Assembly: GCA_006538405.1 (NCBI GenBank)
Contig: BJKQ01000013.1
Coordinates: 496,001 to 560,000, forward strand
Direction of reading: 5' to 3'
Source: Hansfordia pulvinata
Taxonomy: Eukaryota > Ascomycota > Sordariomycetes > Xylariales
Length of the DNA stretch: 64,000 nucleotides
Made by a program: the position numbers and the translations under genes
The notes under the pieces: generated by a model
What the model saw: only the letters and a program-made list of their open reading frames with translations
Database searches by the model: none
Told to the model about the DNA's origin: nothing
Shown here: in pieces, positions 1 through 10,103 of the stretch
Layout of the letters: every line of letters begins with the position of its first letter
Numbering within the stretch: the first letter of the stretch is position 1

Positions 1-773
1 GACGTGCTCCTGGGCGCGCAGGGACGCGTCGGAGAAGCCCGGGGCCAGCGCGCGGCGCAGGGCGCGGTGGTGCTCCTTGCTGGTCGTGTTCTGCACGTGC
101 GGCGGCAGGAAGGCCGGGACGCCGTACATGCCCTTCCTGTCGGGGGGGAAATGCCCTCTCGTTAGATACTCGTGATGCCTGGGGGACTGTTTGGGTGGGC
201 GGGGAGAAGAGGGAGAGCTCAGAGACGAGAGTGCAATGGAAAAAGGGGGTGCCCCCCCCCCCCCCCCCCCCGAGAAGAGAGAGGGCAAAAAAGAAAAAAG
301 AAAAAAGAAAGGGCTCACTTACCACTTGGGCATCTCGGAGCCGCCGCCGCCCATGACGTCGCGCCAGGCGCGGGGGTCGACAAAGGCGAGCTCGCCGGGG
401 GCGACGCGGACCACGGGGCCGTACGCCTCGTGCAGCGCGGGCGAGTCGAGCACCAGCCGCCCCCGGAGCATCGCCAGCGTCCAGGGCAGGCGGCTGGCGC
501 GCCACAGGAGCGGGCCCGGGTACGCGGCCAGCGGGTGGAAGAGGAGGTTGTAGACGGTGCTGTAGGCGAGGTAGGCGACGGCCTGCGGGATTGGGTCTCG
601 TTAGTAGTTACCTACTGACCCGCGATCTGGGTGGCTTTGGAGGGGAGGGGGGCGGGGGGGGCGCTGTCGCCTGGCGACCTATCGTGAGGACAAGACTCGA
701 GACTCACTGCTGCTATCAGGGTCGCTGCGAGGCCCGTGGGCCCGACGCTCTGGGCGAGGTTGGCAAGGCCCAT
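1..773 (-). CDS. Cytochrome P450, N-terminal part only (cut by window edge)
   Basis: Heme monooxygenase of the fungal microsomal type, probably ER-anchored. The exons read 773-708, 582-323 and 136-1, the last running off the left edge. Introns 707-583 (GTGAGT...CAG) and 322-137 (GTAAGT...CAG) keep the frame. Exon 1 gives a 22-residue hydrophobic start (MGLANLAQS...). Exon 2 has the membrane-proximal hinge FHPLAAYPGP, followed by a YGPVVRVAPGEL block typical of fungal CYPs. Exon 3 has the helix-C region RRALAPGFSDASLRAQEHV. The I-helix, ExxR and heme-Cys motifs should lie beyond the edge. The second intron carries a 20-base C run. The next genes to the right are a secreted esterase and an FAD oxidase, so this could belong to a metabolic cluster extending left. 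The CYP family cannot be assigned from this part. Confidence 0.85.
252..271. repeat. Poly-C run of 20 inside a P450 intron
   Basis: Uninterrupted C20 in intron 2 of the left-edge P450, followed by purine-rich sequence. Its length is likely to be unreliable in any assembly. Confidence 0.9.
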
Positions 774-2430
774 GTTGGTCTCGGTTTTGCGATTCTGTGA
801 TTCTGTGGTAATGGTAAGGATGGAAGCTGACTGCGCGCAACAGGAGGAGACTCGTGGTGTTCTACACCGTCCCTACCCGGCCGTGAGCTTACGGCAAGGT
901 CACATGCTGGCTGACTGGCGGGCTGCGCCGGGTCGATCCGCTCGCAGGGGTTCGCGTCGGCCGGTGCAGGGGTGTGAAGCGGCACCGACACGTCGGAATC
1001 AGCCCGACCCGACGGCATCTTCCGCGCGCTCTCGGAAAGCCAAGCGTGGCCAAAGCTCAGCTCGGGCGCGAAGGTGGCCGGCCAATAATCGATCGTCGAG
1101 TTCAGGGGGGAGGGGTAGGGCAGGTATCGGGGATCGAATTAAGTCTCGGGCGTCAAGTCTCTTGGAAAGGCAAGTCGGGAAACAAGGCGCCAAGAAGGCG
1201 GATGGAGGTATGGCTCTTCAGGTCAGCCAACGCAGGCCTGGAGATTCGGTTATAGATAGACTGCTCGTCCGCAGGGTTGGAGTTGATAACCAGCATCGCT
1301 ATCAACAGAGACCATGCGTTTAATGCAGTACATCCACCATGTTACGAGACGTGATTCTCCACAAAGACTTGGGTTGACCCGAGAGCCGCAGAGAGACAGC
1401 CAAGATAGGGTGGGTGTGTGGTGGCTACAATGGCTGCCTGGATCCCTTGAAAGGCGAATTGTGCGCCCTCTCTATTACTCTACGTGGCTGTCCTCTTTTG
1501 GGCAATGTAGCCAAAATCAGAATCTGTGGGACTCTCGGAGGCGATGCGCCTGGTGGTCAGACAGTTCATACCTTACTAAGGTAAGCTACCGTCCCTACAT
1601 ACCCCATTCGAGAGGTGTCCGTCATTCGCGGTGGTCATGACCTGGGAGCCGTAGGTTGTCAGGAAGCCCCGGAACATCTCCATATTGCCAAGCAATGTCT
1701 CTGGTGGCAAAGTCCCCCCTCCTAAAAGACACGCACTGCGCCGCGCACGTGGATCACAGGTGCCTTAATCATCGTAAAGACTCGTGCTGCCCCAGCCCGA
1801 CAACCAGGCCGATCGCAAGAGGGCCGCCCAGCTGCTCGACGTGTGTGTCCTGCGCTCGCTCGCCCGGTGTGCGGCCGCACGTCGAAGAACGAGTGTCATC
1901 AGTGTGACGCTACTATCTCCAAGGCTTTTTTCCTCGCCAGCAGAACGACGGCCTGACCGTCGGGGGCCCTCTCCACCTGGGCTGGGCGGCGAAGATGCGC
2001 TCAGAAAAGCAAAGTCGCCACTGGGTCGCCACGGGGGCTGGCTTGATCTCTCGTCAGGCCGGGGCGAACTGGTGAGCCGGTCAGTCGCAGAGGCACCGAG
2101 TGGCAATAATAAATGGGCTGTTCACCCTGGACTCTCGCGCGCCGTTTGTAATTGTCAGCCACGGCTTTCGCAGGGCTTGTGTCAGCTGGGGCGGTCTTTT
2201 AAAACCACAACCTCCCAGCTTCCCGCCGCCGCTGATCTGTGCACTACACAGCAGGTCATTGATTCAATTAGGCACTCGTTCTTCGAGACGCCCAGCCGCG
2301 CGGTCTGAGTAGGTCTTCAGTTTTCGGGTCTGCAGGTCATCTGTGCTGCAGCAGCAGGTCTAGGCCAGCCGATTCTCAGACTCCAGATTACAGCCGTCAC
2401 ACTCACCCGCCTCCCCCCAAGGCATCTGCG
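774..2430. other. Intergenic region, divergent promoters
   Basis: Space between the heads of the P450 (-) and the esterase (+). Several open frames cross it, but none has splice-linked continuation, domain-like sequence or coherent codon use. I see nothing else definite. Confidence 0.6.
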
Positions 2431-3375
2431 ATGCTACCGATCCTCCTGGCCCTCGCGGGCCTGGCGGCCACCGCGTGGGGCAAGCAGATGAACAAGCTGG
2501 TCATCGTGGGCGACTCGACGGCCGCAGAGTGGGCGGACAATGACAAGCCGATCCAGGGGTACGTTTCACCACTTCACTTCACCACCGCCGCGGAAGATTG
2601 CGAAGAGATGGTGGTGAGTGCTCTTACTAATCGTCTCTCTAGATGGGGCGTCTACGCGCAGCAGTACTTCAGCATAGAGGTGGTCAACAAGGCCATCCCG
2701 GGGTACTCGAGCCGGGTCTGGCTGCGCGACACGCAGCACTGGGGCGAGGTCCTGGACGCGGTGGACAAGCGGACGGTGGTCCTGATCGAGCTGGGGCACA
2801 ACGACATGTTCCCGGCCGGCGACCCGGATGACCGGAGGCACCGGGGCACGCTCCCGGGGATCGACGAGAGCGAGCACAAGGAGTTCGACGGCGAACCCGA
2901 CGCCGCGTACACGATGGGTCACTACCTCGACCGGATGGCGGGGGAGCTGCAGGCGAAGGGGGCCACCGTCGTCATCTCGGGGATGACGCCGAAGATCGAG
3001 GCGGGGAAGAACGGCGGCGAGCAGGAGAAGGAGTGGGCGTACTCCGGGTACGCGCGGGCGCTGGCAGAGCGCGAGGGGCTCGAGTTCATCGACCACACCG
3101 GGTTCGCGGCGGAGGCGCTGAGGAAGGAGGGCGGCAAGCGCGCCAAGGGCCTCATCTCGGACTACTACCAGGCCTTCTTCCCCGACACCACGCACACGAA
3201 CCCGAAGGGCGCGGAGCTGATGGCCGAGACGCTGGCCGCGGCCGTCAAATACAAGGGCGGCCGCAGGAGCGTCCTGGAGGAGTACCTGAGCAAGGCGGGC
3301 GAGGACGTCGAGTCGCCGTTCGCGCCGGAGTGGAAGTGGACGGCCGGGTTGAGGAGGAGGGCAGTGTGGTTTTGA
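2431..3375 (+). CDS. Secreted SGNH/GDSL esterase (rhamnogalacturonan acetylesterase-like)
   Basis: Predicted extracellular carbohydrate esterase that removes acetyl groups from pectic or other plant polysaccharides. Exons 2431-2558 and 2643-3375 give 286 residues. A signal peptide (MLPILLALAGLAATAWG) precedes block I with the nucleophile in GDST (Ser29). Then come the WGVYAQQYF segment, block III GHND (Asn96) and the Asp-x-x-His pair in DTTHTN (about residues 224-227). These are the four SGNH blocks, and the size fits rhamnogalacturonan acetylesterases. Intron 2559-2642 has GTACGT, a TACTAAT branch site and TAG. It is exactly 84 nt with no stop, so an unspliced 314-residue form would stay open. 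Splicing restores the family sequence IQGWGVY at the junction, so I prefer the spliced form. The gene ends tail-to-tail with the FAD oxidase. The exact substrate is inferred. Confidence 0.88.
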   Translation: MLPILLALAGLAATAWGKQMNKLVIVGDSTAAEWADNDKPIQGYVSPLHFTTAAEDCEEMVVSALTNRLSRWGVYAQQYFSIEVVNKAIPGYSSRVWLRDTQHWGEVLDAVDKRTVVLIELGHNDMFPAGDPDDRRHRGTLPGIDESEHKEFDGEPDAAYTMGHYLDRMAGELQAKGATVVISGMTPKIEAGKNGGEQEKEWAYSGYARALAEREGLEFIDHTGFAAEALRKEGGKRAKGLISDYYQAFFPDTTHTNPKGAELMAETLAAAVKYKGGRRSVLEEYLSKAGEDVESPFAPEWKWTAGLRRRAVWF

Positions 3376-3746
3376 GGGGGCAGGCACAACACAGCCGTCA
3401 TGGAAAACAGAGTAGAGTTCGTTGCCGGGGTAGTCGCGGTGATCGGACTTTGTGGAAACGCGCGCGTGTGGACGTTGGGCGCCGGGCACGCAAAGGGCTT
3501 GACACCTCTGAACGGGACACGTGACTCTTACATAAGACACCTACATAGCCTTAGGTACGGTAGGTATAGCATAGACTGGAAGGGAAAGGGGGACTGGCTC
3601 TATTCATCAGATTCGCGCATTCTCTCCCAGCCAGGTCAACCGTTTCCATCATGATAAACCGGACCCCCTACACCGACGCATCAAGGCGCTCTTTTTGCCC
3701 TATTCAGAGAACCCAAGCCCCCCCCGCGTCTTCCGTGAAACCTTCT
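3376..3746. other. Convergent intergenic spacer
   Basis: 371 bases between the stop codons of the SGNH esterase (+) and the FAD oxidase (-), expected to hold both 3' UTRs and polyadenylation sites. No gene seen. Confidence 0.6.
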
Positions 3747-6221
3747 TCACCTGCGGCACAGCCGCCCGGTCTGCCGGACGAGCCAGTCGGGCTGCCCCTC
3801 GACGAGCCAGTCCTCGCTGCCGACGGCCGTCGGGGCCCAGAAGACGCCCCAGGGGTCCACGGCGCGCTTGGCGGCGCGCAGGCGCGGGTAGTTGGCGTGG
3901 CCGAAGAAGGCCCCGGCGAAGTCGGGCTCCATGACGTCGCCCTCGTTGCCGTAGCCCCCGCCGCCGAGTACCGTCACGCGGCGCAGGCGCTCCATCCAGT
4001 CGCGGGTCAGCTGGGTGTTGGCGCGCTCGACCTCGAGGGGGGAGGCGCCCGCAGGCCAGGTGGCGCCCACGATGGCGAACATGGCGGCGTCGCGCCAGGC
4101 CGGGTTGCCGGCGTTCGGGGAGGCGGCGCCGGCGGCCGCGGAGGTTTCGGGATCGGGAGCGGGGGCGGCGGCGTTGATGTTGTACATGATCATGGCCGAG
4201 TTGGGCTCGTCGAGGATGCTCTGGAGGGCGTCGACGGTGGCGTTGAGGAGCGCCGGGTCGGCCCAGTTGCGGGCGGGGATGAGGCGGTTGGCGGTGCGCA
4301 TGGTGGCGACGCCGACGCGGGCGGCCGGGAAGCGCCGCCGCCAGGCCGCGTAGAAGTCGTCGTGCTCGAACCAGGTGATGGCCGGGCGGAAGCCCAGAGC
4401 CTCCCAGTCCGCGAGCAAGGGGGCCACGAGGCGCTTGAAGTCGGGCAGGGACAGGTGCGGCGCCATGAAGGGCAGCATGGTCCACGAGTGGCCGACGGCG
4501 GGCGCGTCCAGCTTGAAGACCTTGGAGTAGCCGTAGCTGCGGGCGGCCGAGAACTCGGGGAACCGGCGCCAGTACGCCTGGATCGCGCCCCACAGGATCG
4601 CGTCCGACATGCCCGTCTCGTTGGTCTGCGTCTTGAACGTCATGCCCGCGAAGCCGATCTTGGGCTCCACCTTGACCGTCATGGAGGTGACGACGCCAAA
4701 GGTTGCTGGTGCGGGTGGTCAGTTCTGGGCGCCGCGGGGTTGTCCGTCTGTGATGGGAGAGAGACAAGGGGTAAAGGGGGAGGGGAGGTATGAAAAAAAG
4801 AAAACAAATAAAAACTTACCGCCTCCGCCGCCACGGAGCGCCCAGAACAGCTCCTGGTTCTGGTGGTCGTCGGCGGTGATGAAGCGGCCGTCCGGGGTGA
4901 CCAGGTCGATGCTCAGGACGTGGTCGACGCCGAGCCCAGCCAGCGGGCTGATGGGCGAGTGGCCTCCGCCTGCGAGATAGCCGCCCGCCATGCCCACCGT
5001 CTGTAGCGGGGCGTCAGCGTTGTCAGTTGTCGGGAGGGAGGGAAATACACGGAGAAAAGGGGAGGGGGAAAAAAAGAACAAGGAAAATAGACTCGCTCGA
5101 CTCACCCCGCACTCGCCCCCGACAGCCGTGAACCCCTTTTCGTGGGCGGCCTCGTACAGCTCGAAGACCTGGACGCCGGCGCCGATCTTGAACGCCGGGC
5201 CGTCGTAGTGGTATTTCTCACCATTGCCAGAAGAGGACGAAGACGAAGCAGAAGAAGCAGACTCGTCATCCCCGCCCCCGCCCTCGTACCGCTCGATGAA
5301 CTCGACGCTCTTGAGGGCGTGGGTCCACAAGCCCAGCGCGCCGGCGCCCGTGTTGCGCCCCAGGAAGTCGTGGCCGGTGTTGCGGACGACGAGGCGGACG
5401 CCGGCGTTGCGCGCCAGGTTGACGGCCAGCTGGACGTGGGCGACGGTCGTCGCGTTGAGCGAGTACACAGGGAACCCGCCCAGCGTGCAGGTGGCGTTGG
5501 GGCCGCCGGCGGCGCCGTCCTGCGGCATGCACGTCGCGCCCTGGTAGATGGGCGACATGACCGACGTCGGGTCCTCGTCGCTGCAGCGTGCGTGTGCGTG
5601 CGTGGTTAGTATATATATCTTTGGCACTCTGAAGCTGGGAAAGGGAAAGGGGGGTGGTCGTCTTCTTGACATACTGCGTGTCCGAGCTGGACCAATTGGC
5701 AATCAGCTCCGCGCACCGGGCCTCGTCGTAGTGCTCGTCCGACTCGAAGCACGCGGCGCCGATGGGCACCGTCTTGATCAGCGCGCCCTCCGACAGCCGG
5801 TCCAGCGTCTCCCACACCTCCGGGCCCGGCCAGTCCGCGTCGCCCGGGAACACCTTGCAGCGGCGCGAGGGGGGAGATTCCCCGTCATCGCCAGCAGCCC
5901 CGGTTGACGCCGCGGCGAAGTCGAACAGGGAGACGTCGCCGGCGCCGGACCGGCGGAGGTCGGCCAGCACCGCATCCGTCAGCTGGTACTCGGCGGCGGG
6001 CGTCGAGGCGCCGGGGATGTGCTCCGCTGCTGCTCCCCCGGAGCTGGCGTCTCGTGCGGCTGGCGACCCGATGTCAGCAACTCGCTCGCTATGTGTGTCG
6101 CCTCAGGGTGAGCTGACTCACCAAACGTATCGCCTCCCTGCGTGGCTTGGGCAAGGCCGCCGGGGCTCAGGAGAGCCAGGCCGCCGACTGCCACAACCGC
6201 GGCCAAGTTCTTCAACGCCAT
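3747..6221 (-). CDS. Secreted FAD-linked oxidase, berberine-bridge (BBE) type
   Basis: Flavin oxidase of the FAD_binding_4/BBE family, probably secreted. The family oxidises sugars or secondary metabolites using O2. Exons are 6221-6122, 6059-5675, 5580-5106, 5000-4820 and 4705-3747, giving 699 residues. Each junction is in phase with GT...AG sites. A signal peptide ([18 protein letters not shown]) starts the protein. The FAD domain shows [16 protein letters not shown], whose His232 fits the histidyl-FAD site. [20 protein letters not shown] has Cys319, the expected second (cysteinyl) flavin link, so bicovalent attachment is likely. The BBE C-terminal signature [19 protein letters not shown] is present. 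At 699 residues it is longer than many family members; a Ser/Gly-rich insert near residue 260 adds length. Proximity to the P450 at the left edge hints at secondary metabolism, but a carbohydrate oxidase role beside the esterase is equally possible. Confidence 0.88.
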
Positions 6222-8256
6222 TGTGCTTGCTGATATCCCCTTCTATTCCCTGCTGCTGTCGAAGTGCAAAAGTCGTCCCCCGCAAACCAGAGCGCAGCAC
6301 CTCGCTGTGCTTTTTTTTTTTTTTTTTTTTTTTTCGAACGGTGGTGCCACCGCAGAATGAACCGAAGAAGTCGCCTGTCTTGATGCGCGGGTCCGCAATC
6401 TCGAGCTGGGAGAGCACAAAGTGGCTCGGTGATCCACGCGCGCGCGCCCACGCCTGGGTCGTCGGTCTTATAGATGTGGAAGGCCGGCCGGCCTGCCTGT
6501 CCCGCTCGGAGTAAAACCCGCACCTAGTCGTACGAGTACACACCCTCATAACCCACACGCCCGCATGGCACGATGTTCGGCGGGCATGGCCCGGGCGGGC
6601 CTGTGCCACGCGAATGGAGGAGAAGGGTCCATCCCGACCAGGGCGGTTCCCTGGGTCGAGAGGGGGCGCACCCAATGGCATGCCGTCGCTGTGCCAGGCC
6701 TACCGAGGAGCCCCAGTCCCGTAGCGCGACAGCCAAGCCGCCGTCTGCCATCGATGGTTTCCCCAGCATTTGTGGGCGGTCAGCGAAATGAAATCTCCGG
6801 TAGGCTGCTACCAAAAACACGATGGGGGCTCATCAGGGTAAAGCAGCTGCTTGGCCGTGCCAAGTCCAGGGTCCTGCCCCTCCCCGGGCTCCTCTGGGGT
6901 TCCCTGGCTAACGCAGAGTGCGTGGTCGGTCTCCGGCTTGGCTTCTCAGCTTGGGTTCCTGGCGGTGCTCCTCGGGCTTCGATTTACCAGTAGAGCCCGA
7001 GCCACGAATAGGCCTTGTGCGATGTGACTGCCTTATCTACCTAAATATGCCTGGGAAAATCCAAAAATCTGGGGTTCCATCATGGCCATACACGGGGTAG
7101 TTGGAGGGACTGATGAGTCCTTCCCGCAGGACTTCCCCTGCCCTGGATTCTACCAAGAGACAATTAACTAGAAGACAAGACAAAACAGGCGCTGGGAGTG
7201 TGGAGCTTCGGGGCGCTTGACGCGCTACTGCTGCAAGATACCTTCGAGATGATACCCTTGCCATGCTAAGGTAGCCCTGCTTTGCTTGCCGGGCCCACTC
7301 GACCGCGATCTGCGGAGGGAACCGCGAGATTGGGCTCCGGCATCCCCAGCCAAGCTACGAGTGAAGGCGGCCGTCGGGACGTACGCTGCCGACCTCGTGG
7401 TGGCCAGCTCCTGCTTTTTCTATGCGCGGGGGAGAGGAGCGGGGGGGGGGGACAGGTCTTACAGGTATTGGGAAAGGGTATAGAAAGCCGACCTTGCAAT
7501 AAAACATACCACCCTGCTTTGATGTGGCAGCTCGCTGGCCAACGATCGGCCATTGGCGGCGTCGGATGTGGCCGAGCGACGAGGGAGACGCCAACCTTTG
7601 ACTGACTAATTCTACCTGGGACGTAGGCCGTTGAAAATTGCCGGCATCGGTGGATGCACATGAGCCTCGGGGACTCTGCAGGCGCACTTTGCAGGGTTGC
7701 GGAGAGCAGATTCGGGCAATTAGCTACGAGTACCTGGGCCAGATCATGGGTAGCATGTCTCTGGCGGTGCGAATATCCATGGTTCTGCTCTGGACGTTCT
7801 CCCATCCCGACACGGAATGTCGGTCATTGTGGTCAATGCCACTGCCCCAGATATGAAGGTACCGGTCACCAGTCGCTCAAAGGCCTCGCTGCGGACGGTC
7901 TCCTTCACGGCCTTCGGTTGTTGTTTACCACGTTGTATCAGAACGCTCTGAGGCGTGACGGAGTAGCAAGTAGTATATATAGTCTTCCAAGTATAGAAAT
8001 AGCAACAATACAAGCAGGTATACATACACATGCGTTTCTGGCATGTAGGTAGGCACGGGCGAAGCTGCGCAATTGATAATGGGTTACTCGTATATTGGGC
8101 GAGCACTGGCGAGCGAGGGACGCTTCGCCGCCCGTCCGTGGCGAGCCTCGCCTCCCGTCACCGGAATGGCCATCGTAGAGAGAGACTTACTCCCGCCTTC
8201 CTCCTCCCCCAACTCGGCTACCCAACGTACTGCGTTGTCCGAGAGTCGGCGCCCAG
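6222..8256. other. Intergenic region with poly-T tract
   Basis: Two kilobases between the FAD oxidase start and the eight-Cys gene. It has a T run at about 6311-6334, close to the oxidase start and probably in its promoter or 5' UTR, and a TATATA stretch near 7974-7981. No coding region supported. Confidence 0.55.
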
Positions 8257-8931
8257 CTAGTTGTTGCACTTGAAGGCCGCAAACGTCTTGCCGTCGTCCG
8301 CGTTGGCGCAGACCATGGATTGCCCGTTGGCCGGGTCGGCGCCGCCCGCCACGCCGGCGTCGCTGCAGTCGCCTTGGTAGTGCATCTGGCAGTTGGGCAG
8401 GACTGGGTCGGAGGTCAGCAAAAGCCCAGAAAACCAGTCCCGGACATGGCCGGAAGGAATGGATTTTGGGGGGGGAAAAGCCAGAAATCAGCGCCTCGAT
8501 AACGTGATGTGCGCATATGACTTACAGAAAGCCGCCACCGGGCCGAGGGCCGTGTCGTCGCACCCGTCGTGGCCGCCGGCGTCGCCCCCCTGCCAGCACG
8601 TCATGGAGGCGTCCTGGGTGACGAACAGGTGGCAGTCGGCGTTGCTGCCGGGCTGCTGCAGGCTGTACTCGCGCATCAGGCCCTCCGGCGCCCACGGCTG
8701 CACCATCATGCACTGGCTCGAGTTGGTCGGGTCGTTCCACCGGTTCGTGAAGCCCGCCACCTGGAAGCCCACCGGCACCGTCGGCAACACGGAGCGCGCC
8801 GCCACCGGGGCCGCGCCCTCCGCGGTAGTGGTCGTGGGGCGTGCGGCCTGGGCGCCCGTTGCCATCATCGTCGCCATCATCATTGGCGCCAGCGCAAAGG
8901 CGACGAGCGGGTTGGCCGAGGGAGACTTCAT
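8257..8931 (-). CDS. Small secreted eight-cysteine protein, effector candidate
   Basis: Exons 8931-8526 and 8402-8257 joined over a GTAAGT...CAG intron (8525-8403) give 183 residues. The first ~29 residues (MKSPSANPLVAFALAPMMMA...) look like a signal peptide ending at an Ala-rich cleavage site. The mature part has exactly eight cysteines, in contexts SSQC, NADC, SMTC, DGC, LPNC, GDC, MVC and FKCNN, which would fit four disulfides. The protein ends with Cys-Asn-Asn. The splice is well supported because the last four cysteines all come from exon 2. I do not recognise the family. Size, secretion and even cysteine count are typical of apoplastic effectors or cell-surface proteins; that role is inference only. 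Confidence 0.75.
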
Positions 8932-10103
8932 GTTCGTTGGGGGGTTCTCGAGGCGGAGTGTGCGGTGATGAGAGCGGGCGAGTCGAGATGAATTATATGC
9001 CTAACAGGTCTGCGAACTATTTACCCGGAGTATGGGTGGCAAGGCGGTTGATGTCTCGATCGATAACTCTCCTGACGTTTCCTGGCTGTATATATATGCG
9101 CCTGAAGCCTGCCGTATAATCGAAACCCTTCACCAAATCAGCCGTAGCGGTCTCGCAAGTTCGCATGTTGATCCGATTGACTGCAAATAGCTAGTCCCTG
9201 CTGCTTAAAGCACTACCGCACAACCCAGCGGTGACTAGTCCCGGCAGGATTCATCAAGGAGACCGTTGCACGTAGAGGCAGTTGCTCGTATCGTTTCGGC
9301 GGACGGGAATACAGAGAAGAGGATCGACCTCCTGCGCCCCGGCTCGCAGACTCGTCGCTGGAGATGACATCAAGGGGGCAGGGCATCGACACGATGGTCC
9401 GACTCACGTGTGACCACGTCACCATGCTCACTGATGCTCGGAGACCTAGAGAAGAGAGGTCAATTACCTCAGCCCTGGGCATCCTCCATGAGGGAGAGCC
9501 CGCGGTCAAGAAAGGGTACAGGAGCCAGATAATGTAGCGACCTGTTCCGGTTCGAGCTACTTGTGTACTTTGCGCCGCTTAACTTCCTTTCTACTCTGCT
9601 TCTTGTTGGTCGAGCTGAGGACGCACGCCATTCACAGCTGCCTGCTGGGCGGCGTTCGTGCCGGCGAGTAGGGCGCGAACATGATCAGATGGTTGGTCGT
9701 GAGCTCGCATTAGCCGGCTGGGCTGCTTATGCAGATACTTGTACGCCCTGTTCAGCAGTCCAAGTGCAGATCTCGGAGGAGACAGAGACTCGAGTCTGAC
9801 CTATCACGGCGCCGATGTGATGAGGGGTTGAGGGTGAGTGAGGCTGATTTGGCAGGCGCAGCATATGCCAAGCAGACGAGGCTCTGGCGGAGACGGGAAA
9901 GCTGAGACGCTCGAATTCCATAGCAGTCTTCCTCCCCCTTCCACACTCTCGTCCGGTCCGTCTTTCCCCAGTCTCCTTCTGCCTCGTACCTTCCCGTCAC
10001 CAGACCTCCCACGATCGCACCTTCCCATGGGCACCCACCGCATTTCCGAGGTGCGGCATCACCCGGCGACCCTTTTCGCGTCAATTCCATCTCCAGCGCC
10101 ATC
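8932..10103. other. Intergenic region, divergent promoters
   Basis: Lies between the heads of the eight-Cys gene (-) and the NLR-like gene (+). Contains a TATATATA stretch near 9089-9097 and a CT-rich run just before the NLR start, but no gene. Confidence 0.55.
8993..8997 (-). promoter_or_regulatory. TATA-like box of the eight-Cys gene
   Basis: TATAA on the minus strand about 62 bases upstream of the start codon at 8931. This spacing fits a short 5' UTR. No transcript data support it. Confidence 0.35.

Noticed and set aside
736..1323. 195-residue plus-strand open frame
   Set aside because: Arg-rich with no hydrophobic pattern or family features. It overlaps the P450 start on the other strand.
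2566..3540. 324-residue minus-strand open frame over the esterase
   Set aside because: Antisense shadow of GC-rich codons in a gene with clear SGNH motifs on the plus strand.
3651..4793. 380-residue plus-strand open frame over the FAD oxidase
   Set aside because: Gly/Val/Ala-rich antisense reading of the BBE C-terminal exon.
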